A program made the translations under genes and the position numbers. DNA of 64,000 nucleotides, taken from Mesostigma viride (taxonomy: Eukaryota; Streptophyta; Mesostigmatophyceae; Mesostigmatales; Mesostigmataceae). The DNA lies in the NCBI GenBank assembly GCA_009746045.1, contig RPFO01001355.1:84065-148064 (forward strand). The letters are read 5' to 3'. Below, piece by piece: positions 21,671-30,631 of the stretch. Every line of letters starts with the position of its first letter. Position 1 is the stretch's first letter. Under the pieces are notes generated by a model. The model saw only the letters and a list, made by a program, of their open reading frames with translations, did no database searches and was not told the origin of the DNA.

Positions 21671-23644
21671 GCCACGAGCCACGAGGTAGCCATGGCTGAC
21701 GGCGGAGCTCATAACTTTCACGTTTGAGCACCGAATTTAGCCGTGAATATCACAATCGACGCGTCTTTCTACGACGCACATGCTGATATAATTTTCCGAC
21801 GCTATTACGCAATATACGATGAGCAAACGCCCATCGACGCAACGCAGCCTGACGGCTGCGCTCGGCAATGAAAATACGTCTGCAGCTCCGGCTGCAGCTT
21901 CGCCATCAGGGCCGGAAGGCGGTGGTGACCCTAGTCGCGCACTGGTTGTCGCCCAGCACCCTCCCGGGCTTCCTGCCTCGCCCTCAGCCTCGCCCGAGCC
22001 AAAACGCAGCCGCCCAACCGAACCAAGCTGGTCTGAGCGCGACTTTGACGTTGACGGGTTATTTTCCACCTTCGACGGTGCCAGACCCGGCTTTTTCGAC
22101 ATGCCACCCATCAAGATACTGGAGCTCGTGTTTTATGGGTCATACGCCTCCATTCTCGACCTGTGCCAGCGCCTTCACAGCCATTACCGCCTCCGCCCTG
22201 GACCTGACGGCCGGTTTACTCACCGACCTGAGAACCTGGCCCGCTGGTCTCGCCCCCGTCTTCAGCTCGCCGCCCTCTTTTCCATCCTTGACCGCTCTGT
22301 CACGGACCTCTGGACCCCCTCCCCCTTGACCGAATCCACCTTCCTCCTCCACCTCCAAGAAACCATCTCACAGCACGTGACGCCCCTAGCTGCAGATGTG
22401 GCAGCTGTGGGTCGCACGCTGGCTGCTGAGCTCCCCACCATCCCCACCGCCACCGCCACCCTCCTCGCCTCCACCCCCCCCCCTCCGCCTCCACCGACTC
22501 CATCACCGCCCAGCTCCGCGACATTGACCAACGTCTTAAGGATAATGCCATCGCTATCGAGGTCCTGCAGAACACCGCGGGCCTCACCGCCCAGGCGGTG
22601 AAGGACATTGCCGCCAAGCCAACCTCTGCTGGCCTGGCCGGCGATGCTCCTCCCATCACGACCTGGGCGGACATGCTTAAGCAGCACACCACCTCCACCA
22701 CCTCCGCCGTCGCAGCCCAGCTCCAGCGGCAGACGCTTGACCTCCGCGAGGAGGCCGAGCTTGCCAAGCGCAGCCTTAACGTCATTGTCAAGAACCTCGA
22801 CATGGAGGAAGGTGAGAATTCCGAGAAGCTTGCACGTGCGTTTGAGAGAGAAATTCTTAGTCGCATGGGCCTTACTGGTGAGATCGACCTGGTCGCCCAC
22901 CGCCTTCCCCGCGCGCGGGGTAAGGCAGGGCCGCCCCCGCTCCTTCTCACCTTTAAGACCCCGGCGGACAAGATTTCTTTTCTCCGACGCCGCAAGCGGC
23001 TCGAGAAGACTCTCTTCACCCTTGACGACGACTTGACCCTGGCGCAGCAACAACGGCGACGGGAGCTATGGCCCACCTACCTCCAGCTCCGGAAGACCAA
23101 GGCGGGGCAGCCGGTGTACTGGAAGGGGGCGGCCATCTACGTCGGCCACAAGCCCTGGCAGGCGACCCCCGCGGCCCCAACGACTCCAGACGCCCCAGCT
23201 TAGGGGAATACAGCAGTAGTAGTGTAGAATAGATAGACCGTGGCCATGTACATGTACGCCTCCTAGAGGCACTATCCTAGCTAAGCCACACGCTTTATTT
23301 AATCATGTACATGTGTGCCTATGATGTGCCACACTCCAGATGATGCCTAGCTTTATTTAGCTATGTTGTGCCCATGCAGGGAGTAACTCTCTGCTGAGAC
23401 GCCATGCCCTAGCCTTTTTGTATAGCTCTGCTGATCTTCCCCCCATGACAGGCTCCCCCTTCGCTGGGCATAGCTTGAAGATCATGGGGATGCAAGTGCC
23501 CTGGTGCACCTAGAGCAAGGGTCCTTTACATCCCCACCCTTGCAGGAAGTAGCTTAGGATGTATGATAGGCCATATGCCCCCTCTCAAGGGCTATGTGCT
23601 ACATATACTCCCAACGGAGTTATGTTACAATTCAATTCAATTCA
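21671..23644 (+). mobile_element. ORF1-only LINE copy 2, near-identical to copy 1
   Basis: The TSD ATAGCCCTTGA flanks it (21660-21670, 23645-23655), and the target is the 3' untranslated region of the minus-strand copy. Sequence, frames and the C10 tract equal copy 1. I noticed a one-base difference in a C run of the 3' untranslated region and a shorter (AATTC)n tail. Confidence 0.85.
21819..23203 (+). pseudogene. LINE ORF1 with the C10 frameshift, copy 2
   Basis: Same start, same C10 break (about 22474-22483) and same C-terminal RNA-binding-like half as copy 1; the predicted parts are identical residue for residue. Shared identity of a broken ORF shows transposition after the break, so its machinery must have been supplied in trans or by frameshifting. 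Confidence 0.75.
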
Positions 23645-24027
23645 ATAGCCCTTGAGAGGGGGCGTATGGCCTATCATACATCCTAAGCTACTTCCTGCAA
23701 GGGTGGGGATGTAAAGGACCCTTGCTCTAGGTGCACCAGGGCACTGGCAGCCCCATGATCTTCAAGCTATGCCCAGCGAAGGGGGAGCCTGTCATGGGGG
23801 GGAAGATCAGCATAGCTATACAAAGAAGCTAGGGCATGGCGTCTCAGCAGAGAGTTATTCCCTGCATAGGCACAACAGAACTAAATAAAGCTAGGCATCA
23901 TCTGGGGTGTGGCTCATAATAGGCACACATGTACATGATTAAGTAAAGCGCGTGGCTTAGCTGAGATAGTGCCTCTAGGAGGCGTACATGTACATGGCCA
24001 CGGTCTATCTATTCTACACTACTACTG

Positions 24028-24572
24028 CTATATTCCCCTAAGCTGGGGCGTCTGGAGTCGCTGGGGCCGCGGGGGGGAGGGGGTCGCCTGCCAGGGCTTA
24101 TGGCCGACGTAGATGGCCGCCCCCTTCCAGTACACCGGCTGTCCCGCCTTGGTCTGCCGGAGCTGGAGGTAGGTCGGCCATAGCTCCCGTCGCCGTTGTT
24201 GCTGCGCCAGGGTCAAGTCGTCATCAAGGGTGAAGAGAGTCTTCTCGAGCCGCTTGCGGCGTCTGAGAAAAGAAATCTTGTCCGCCGGGGTCTTAAAGGT
24301 GAGAAGGAGCGGGGGCGGCCCTGCCTTACCCCGCGCGCGGGGAAGGCGGTGGGCGGCCAGCTCGATCTCACCGTTAAGGCCCATGCGACCAAGGATTTCT
24401 CTCTCAAACGCATGCAAAAGCTTCTCGGAATTCTCACCTTCCTCCATCTTGAAGTTCTTGACAATGACGTTGAGGCTGCGCTTGGCGAGCTCGGCCTCCT
24501 CGCGGAGGTCAAGCGTCTGCTGTTGAAGCTGGGCTGCGACGGCGGAGGTGGTGGAGGTGGTATGTTGCTTAA
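24028..24572 (-). pseudogene. ORF1 3' half of the minus-strand LINE
   Basis: Encodes the C-terminal half from LKQHTTSTTSAVAAQLQ to the stop at 24028, homologous to 7493-8014. The C-terminus is frame-shifted slightly (TPSPPRPQRL) after a C run compared with copies 1 and 2. It is separated from its 5' half by the TTAA element. Confidence 0.8.
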
Positions 24573-26456
24573 GGGGACGTGGCGCGCCGAATATTTTCCG
24601 CGCCAAAAATTCGCGGTACCGTCCGTACGGTGTATAATGTGTGCCCGGACCGCTCAACCCTCGCGGAGGTGGCCATGGCGGCATGCCTTTATGCAATATT
24701 AATCGATATGGCACGTAAACAGCTAGAAAAAATGCTTGAATTTCGCAGAAGATTAGTTGATGACCTCATGTCATGGCGGAAAGTTTACGGTTTGCAATAT
24801 CGCTAATTTCTCGAACGGCTACGGGCGCGGGGGTCCAGGATATAATTTCTCTTGCGGATCATGAAATTTAATGCAGGTTTACGGCAGCTATTGTGAGGCA
24901 ACGTAGGCTCTAAAGAGCGATTATGAAGCTAACTTAATGGTGTTGTCGAGTTTGTGCCGAAGCTTCCCGGTTTCTTTTACATTTCCGGCATTCAAGGTAA
25001 GAACCTACGCAGGCCTGCGCATGTCGCCTTCGACGTATTCACGGAAGGCGCACCTTCCTTGTTCGCCTGATCAATGGATGATGTCCTTTATTGTTCGAGC
25101 TTGCGTGCCAGTTTATGCATGAAACATTTCCACGCAGGCAGGTGCAATAACGTCGGCCTTTCGCCTTTTTTTCGGGCAGTTTCCCTGCGGGAAGCGCTCC
25201 ATTCCTTTCGGTTGCATCGTCAGATTCCTAGCAATTTCGTACAATTTCGTGTAGTTTGTGGCTGGCATGCTTAAGGCGCCGAGGTCAAGTTGTTGGTAAT
25301 GTGTTGACATTTGTTTTCCATAATCCTTTGGACATGAGCTTGCTCAGACGCTTTGTTATGTGCCGGATCTGACACGCCTGTTTTAGTAAAGACATCCGGC
25401 ATGTGCCTAGAGGCTAACAAGCTGGCATCAGCTTCTTAGCAAATTGCCATATTGGAAAGGAAGGTGAGAGTGGTTCTTTTGCTGGCCATACTGCATGAGT
25501 GGCATTGCATTAGATAGGTGTTTTTATTGCTTTCCTTGAGCTATAACCATTAAGACTTCCCTGCTATGTGTGCAGCAAGGCAAGCTGGATAGGATGTGAA
25601 TGCATGGCAGACAGCATGTATGATTTGCTGCCAAGTTTGCAGGCTGCAGTTGCCTCTATTGCTTGGGCAGTCTTTCTAAGGTTTTTACACGTATACTTGC
25701 TGAGTTCTTGGCATAAATTTACATGGTAACCTTGGGCTGAGCATAGTGTATGCTCTCTTGGTGCGTGTATGCCTAGCGAAGGTGTTGCTATGCGCACGCT
25801 GGCAAGGCTGGCCATGCTGAGGGCAGGGGAGGGCAGATGAGGTGCCTAGCCTTTTCTTGTGTTGTGTGATCGAGTTGGGCATGTTTTTTGGCTTCTTGGA
25901 TGGAAAACATGCTGTCTAGGTGGCCTTATACACAGAAAAACCTCATTTAGCGTATGTTCAGGTTTTAGCACGCAAAACCTTATAACTTGAGCTAGACTTG
26001 TCGGAATGACCTGGGACTTGGACCACTGCTGTCCCCCTGTTAGCCGGATTTTCGCTTGATTTTGTGGCCTTATCTGAAGTGTTTATGATATGTTTATTCC
26101 CAATGTCCGGTAAAAAAAGACCTGTTTTGCGGGAAAATTAATAACTGTTCAAGGTTTTGCCATTTCCATGATGTAAATAGCTCAGCAAGCTACACACTCA
26201 GGGAACTACAAATGGTTGATTTTTGGTTGCCAACAAATGTGTGCATTGGCTGGGGCATACCCAGCCCTAATTAGCGTCTTTTTCTATTTATAGCGCAATA
26301 TTGGCGTATACTTGGGGGTAGTACCCCCAACAAGTGCATGGACAAGTCACAAGAGATGTTATTTAGTGCCCGCAATCATATTTCAGCATTGTGCAAATGA
26401 ATTTCAAGTGTTATTACCATAGTTCAATTTTTAGGGTTTTGGGGTGCCACCTCCCC
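24573..26456. mobile_element. Non-autonomous TTAA-flanked DNA element (piggyBac-type target)
   Basis: TTAA flanks both ends (24569-24572, 26457-26460). The ends read inward GGGGACGTGGCGCGCC and GGGGAGGTGGCACCCC, 13 of 16 identical. It splits an ORF1 whose halves join cleanly at CTTAAG. No transposase frame was found. A 43-codon frame at 24675-24806 (MAACLYAILIDMARKQ, then an arginine-rich stretch) could be a remnant exon. The rest (24807-26440) holds no recognisable gene. Confidence 0.75.
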
Positions 26457-26460
26457 TTAA

Positions 26461-27337
26461 GCATGTCCGCCCATGTGGTGATGGGAGGAGCATCGCCGGC
26501 CAGGCCAGCCGGGGCTGGCTTGGCGGCAATGTCCTTCACCGCCTGGGCGGTGAGGCCTGCGGTGTTCTGCAGAACCTCGATAGCGATGGCGTTGTCCTTA
26601 AGACGCTGGTCGATGTCACGGAGCTGGGCGGTGATGGCGTCGGAGGTGGGGGTGGTGGCGGTGGAGGAGGCGAGGAGGCTGGAAGTGGCGGTGGAGATGG
26701 TGGGGAGCTCAGCAGCCAGCGTGCCGCCCATTGCCGCCACATCTGCGGCTAGGGGCGTCACGTGCTGTGAGATGGTTGCTTGGAGGTGGAAGAGGAAGGT
26801 GGATTCGGTCAAGGGGGAGGGGGTCCAGAGGTCCGTGACAGAGCGGTCAAGGATGGAAAAGAGGGCGCCGATCTGAAGACGGGGGCGAGACCAGCTGGCC
26901 AGGTTCTCAGATTGTTGTCGCATTGTGAACCGGCCGTCAGGTCCATTGCGGAAGCGGTAGCATTGTTGAAGGCGTTGGCACAGGTCGAGAAGGGAGGCGT
27001 GTGACCCATAAAACACGAACTCCAGTAGCTTGAGGGGTGGCATGTCGAAATAGCTGGGTCTGTGATCGTTGAAGGTTTTGAAGGTGGAAAATATCCCGTC
27101 AACGTCAAAATCGCGCTCAGACCAGCTCGGTTCGGCTGGGCGGCTGCGTTTTGGCTCAGGCGAGGCTGAAGGCGAGGCAGGAAGCCCGGGGGGGTGCTGG
27201 ACGACCACCAGTGCGCGACTAGTGGCAGCACTGCCTTCCGGCCCTGATGGCGAAGCTGCAGCCGGAGCTGCAGACGTATTTTCATTGCCGAGCGCAGCCG
27301 CCAGGCTGCGTTGCGTCGAGGCGCGTTTATTCGCCAT
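26461..27337 (-). pseudogene. ORF1 5' half of the minus-strand LINE
   Basis: ATG at 27337 (MANKRASTQRSL). The frame is continuous through the region corresponding to the C10 tract of copies 1 and 2, where it instead reads LLASSTATTPTSDAI. It ends at the TTAA element in the codons for MLK. It shows the ancestral unbroken ORF1. Confidence 0.8.
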
Positions 27338-27574
27338 ATAGTGCGTTATAGCTTTGGAAAATTATATCAGCATGTGCGTCTAAGAAAGACGAAGCGATTG
27401 TGATATTCACAGCTGAATTCGGGGCTCAAACGTGAAAGTTATGAGCTCCGACAGCCATGGCTACCTCGTGGCTCGTAGGCGTTGTCCCACCTGGGGTCTG
27501 GTTGTCCTACCTGGGAAACGATGACCTGCATAGGATGGCCGTGTCAGATAATCACGGCATTTTGTAACGGTGGG

Positions 27575-28520
27575 AGCCAGTGTATTTATATTGTTGGCCA
27601 TGGGGCTGAGGTTGTGAGCATCCCATTCGTCATGCTCGTGCCCAGTTTGCGTGTGCCCAGTTTTGGGGACATTGTATTTATATTGTTGGCCATGGGGCTG
27701 AGCTAGGTTGTGAGCATCCCATTCGTCATGCGAGGGCCCAGTTTGCGTGTGCCCAGTTTTGGGGACATTGCTTTTATATTGTTGGCCATGGGGCTGAGCT
27801 AGGTTGTGAGCATCCCATTCGTCATGCTCGTTCCCAGTTTGCGTGTGCCCAGTTTTGGGGACATTGTATTTATATTGTTGGCCATGGGGCTGAGCTAGGT
27901 TGTGAGCATCCCATTCGTCATGCGAGGGCCCAGTTTGCGTGTGCCCAGTTTAGGGGACATTGTTTTTATATTGTTGGCCATGGGGCTGAGGTTGTGAGCA
28001 TCCCATTCGTCATGCTCGTGCCCAGTTTGCGTGTGCCCAGTTTTGGGGACATTGTATTTATATTGTTGGCCATGGGGCTGAGCTAGGTTGTGAGCATCCC
28101 ATTCGTCATGCGAGGGCCCAGTTTGCGGTGCCCAGTTTTGGGGACATTGTATTTATATTGTTGGCCATGGGGCTGAGGTTGTTCAAGCATCCCATTCGTC
28201 ATGCTCGTGCCCAGTTTGCGTGTGCCCAGTTTTGGGGACATTGTATTTATATTGTTGGCCATGGGGCTGAGCTAGGTTGTGAGCATCCCATTCGTCATGC
28301 GAGGGCCCAGTTTGCGGTGCCCAGTTTTGGGGACATTGTATTTATATTGTTGGCCATGGGGCTGAGGTTGTGAGCATCCCATTCGTCGTGCTCGTGCCCA
28401 GTTTGCGTGTGCCCAGTTTTGGGGACATTGTATTTATATTGTCATGGCCATGGGGCTGAGGTTGTGAGCATCCCATTCGTCATGCTCGTGCCCAGTTTGC
28501 GTGTGCCCAGTTTTTGGGAC
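27575..28520 (+). repeat. 92-96-bp tandem repeat
   Basis: About ten units contain TATTTATATTGTTGGCCATG, GGGGCTGAG, CATCCCATTCGTCATG and GTGCCCAGTTTTGGGGACAT. Two alternating sub-variants differ by AGCTAGG and CGAGGG versus CTCGTG. The array lies immediately downstream of the transposase stop codon. Beyond it, 28521-28872 shows no gene. Confidence 0.88.
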
Positions 28521-28872
28521 ATCCTATTGTGATGTTTTTCTGTATTCATATACGTGGTAAGGGAACGACCCATTCGGAAATTATCTGAGACTTTGCAATT
28601 GAAGTCGGACAAGTTCTATGCTCCATGTACACTGCATGATACACCTGGATATAAAATATTACATAACTTGGTTAAGGTTTCTTTCCATCACTCCGAGGGC
28701 TCCTGATCTGTGGCTCGCCAATGGGAGCACGAGTTTAAGTAACTGATGTGACCTTTTGTGGATGCCCTACCTGACGCGAAGGCATGATCATCTTCCCATG
28801 CAGTGAGCAGTTTAATTGAACCTGGGGCCAGTCTTTTTAAGGCAACGAGACAAGTGGGGCGTCATATTAATA

Positions 28873-29032
28873 GGTACATGAATTAATTAGTTGTTGAGGA
28901 ACATCACTCCGTTGGGAGTCAATGGAGCACATATCCCTGAGAAGGGGCATATGGCTTTAAAGACATCCTGGGCTACTTCATGCAAGGGTGGTTACTTCAT
29001 GCAAGGTTAAACTCGTGCTCCCTTTCTGCTTG
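28873..29032 (-). mobile_element. LINE 3'-end fragments (minus)
   Basis: The reverse complement shows CATATGCCCCTTCTCAGG, then ACTCCCAACGGAGT, as in the ORF1-only LINE 3' end, with a short ATTAATTC tail. A second partial hairpin end (TAAACTCGTGCTCCC) at about 29007-29021 abuts the GGAT microsatellite. Confidence 0.6.
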
Positions 29033-29076
29033 ATGGATGGATGGATGGATGGATGGATGGATGGATGGATGGATGG
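29033..29076 (+). repeat. (GGAT)n microsatellite
   Basis: About eleven GATG units directly precede the full-length LINE; a much longer GGAT/GGGT block follows the LINE. The LINE probably inserted into a tetranucleotide array. Confidence 0.9.
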
Positions 29077-29342
29077 ACGGTGTGCCGAGCTATGGCTGCC
29101 GAGAATGCTCATAACTTTTGACTCCGGGCATGAAATTTGGTCGGGTAAATTCCAACAGACTCGCTTTTTGATGACGAACACGCTGATCTAATTTTTGGCC
29201 GCCATCGCCCAGGATTTCGCAAGTTATCGCCAGCGGCCTGCCCAGCAGATATCGCTATTTTTCTGCACGTTATGGCGGCACCACGCCCGTGAGCCGTGTA
29301 CCTGCGCCCCCTGCCATCGTCTAGGAGTGATTAAACGTAGAT

Positions 29343-30557
29343 ATGGAGGCCCCCGCATCGCCTTCAGCTTCTGTCGCCGAGTCTACTGATGCCCAGCTTG
29401 CTGCAAACAAAATCGCCAACGACAGCCATGTCGCCGCCGAGAACGCCGCTCAAAAGCGGCCCAAGACTTCGGAAGCAACTCCGATAGATACTGAAACCTC
29501 CTTGCCGGAAGCCATCCCCTCAGCATTCTACATTCCCGAACAGCGTTTGAGCCTGGCCAACCTCGCTACCCTTCTCGCCTACAACGACGCCGCCGTATTC
29601 AACGTGCTGAAGCTCCGCAGCGACCACGAAGCCCCGATTCGCCACCCTTACACAGGCATGATTTTGGAAGCTTTTTCGGATGAGTGGCGTGATTGGGAGG
29701 CGGACCAGCGTCAGCTTGCCTGTCTTATTTCGTGCTGCCCTACGCTTGTCGAGCTGCCGGCGACAGCCATCGCCGGGACAGCCCCCGCGTCCGATATTAC
29801 CGGGCAACTGCAGGACCTCGCACAGTCTTTTACGACCGTGCAGGGCGAAATCAAGGTCCTGACGGAGGCGTCTGCAGCTGCAACAGCACAATTGCTGGAG
29901 CTGAAGAAAGCCCTGGCAGCCCCCGCCAAAACAACCACGTTTGCCGACGTTACCGGCAAGCAGCTGACCACCATTGTTCAACAGGCGGCCAAGTCTGCCG
30001 CTACCGCTGCGGTCACCCAGAATGCAATGCAGCAACGCCAACGCAATATGGTAATCAAGAAATTCCAGAAAGGCGAGGCCCAGGAGACAGCCCACTCACT
30101 TACCGAGGCGCTGCGAGGCCCGGCGTTTCTGGGGAAGCTGCAGCTCCAGAACCGTGTTAGCATTGAACGAGCCATTCGGCTGCCCGGCCCACTGGGCCTG
30201 GTCGTCGTCACCATGGCCTCCATGCATGACAAACGCCTCGTGCTGGGAGCACGTCGTCTCCTCCAGCCTAACGACAAGTCTATTAACGACAAGCCTAACG
30301 AAAGTTTCAGCATCGACGAGGACTACACGCCGGCCCAACTGAAGGCGAGGAGCGCGGTGTGGGACAGCCCTGCAGTCCTGGAGGCTCGGAAGCACCAGGC
30401 ACCGGGTAAGCGCGTTAAGATGCGTCTGCTTCCGGATGGCTGCTTTGCCGCATTCTTTGATGGAAAGCAGATTAAAGGTGTTCAGATTAACACCCCCGGA
30501 GCGGAGTCTCGTCAGGTGTCTAGCCAGAAGGGTGCTGCCTCTGTTGGTAGACAGTAG
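29343..30557 (+). CDS. LINE ORF1 nucleic-acid-binding protein (404 codons)
   Basis: ATG at 29343 follows the untranslated leader. The N-terminus (residues 1-60) is low-complexity and charged. Residues about 140-220 are alanine/leucine/glutamine-rich with heptad-like spacing, consistent with a coiled coil. The following RERNMVIKKFQ-like and RAIRLPGPLGLVVVTM segments fit the RRM-type core of L1-like ORF1 proteins, and a basic C-terminal domain follows. Such proteins trimerise and coat LINE RNA in the ribonucleoprotein particle. The stop at 30555-30557 lies 74 bases before the ORF2 frame. It is intact, unlike the ORF1 of copies 1 and 2. Confidence 0.8.
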   Translation: MEAPASPSASVAESTDAQLAANKIANDSHVAAENAAQKRPKTSEATPIDTETSLPEAIPSAFYIPEQRLSLANLATLLAYNDAAVFNVLKLRSDHEAPIRHPYTGMILEAFSDEWRDWEADQRQLACLISCCPTLVELPATAIAGTAPASDITGQLQDLAQSFTTVQGEIKVLTEASAAATAQLLELKKALAAPAKTTTFADVTGKQLTTIVQQAAKSAATAAVTQNAMQQRQRNMVIKKFQKGEAQETAHSLTEALRGPAFLGKLQLQNRVSIERAIRLPGPLGLVVVTMASMHDKRLVLGARRLLQPNDKSINDKPNESFSIDEDYTPAQLKARSAVWDSPAVLEARKHQAPGKRVKMRLLPDGCFAAFFDGKQIKGVQINTPGAESRQVSSQKGAASVGRQ

Positions 30558-30631
30558 GTAGACAACCTTCCTCGTCGGCTCGCGGCTAACAGGCTTCGGG
30601 GACAGCCTCTAAACAGTCCCGTTCCACCCCC

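Larger units (their letters stand above)
21606..27511 (-). mobile_element. ORF1-only LINE (minus) carrying nested copy 2 and a TTAA element
   Basis: TSD TGGGAAACGAT lies at 21595-21605 and 27512-27522. The 3' end with (GAATT)n on the plus strand is at 21606-21630. The body continues after copy 2 at 23656 and ends with the 5' block at about 27340-27475. An extra 35 bp of 5' sequence (27477-27511) is not found on the other copies. Without its nested elements it is about 2 kb. It inserted in the transposase gene's stop codon. Confidence 0.82.
338..27524 (+). pseudogene. CACTA/Plavaka-like DNA transposase gene, split by two nested insertion complexes
   Basis: The coding parts are 338-1063, 1222-2409, 2562-2978, 21275-21605 and the last two bases of the stop at 27523-27524. 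Together they give 887 codons plus TGA, and the 5' end is missing. Both introns (1064-1221 and 2410-2561) are GT-AG and phase 0. The protein has the layout known for tnp2-type transposases: an N-terminal part with an aspartate in LVLYIDD, a GHKGC plus CPFC cysteine region created exactly at the exon 1/2 junction, and a PMDIFHNLTLGL segment resembling the conserved D..H box of tnp2 proteins. A lysine-rich stretch sits near 1920-1980. FB1 separates codon M (2976-2978) from D (21275), and a LINE sits one base into the stop codon. The family is inferred from motif order only; the bare gene model is well supported by splice phase and frame continuity. Confidence 0.62.

Noticed and set aside
24573-26456. 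PIF/Harbinger origin for the TTAA-flanked element
   Set aside because: With ends GGGG...CCCC the flanks are TAA on the left and TTA on the right, so a 3-bp duplication does not fit; the 4-bp TTAA does.
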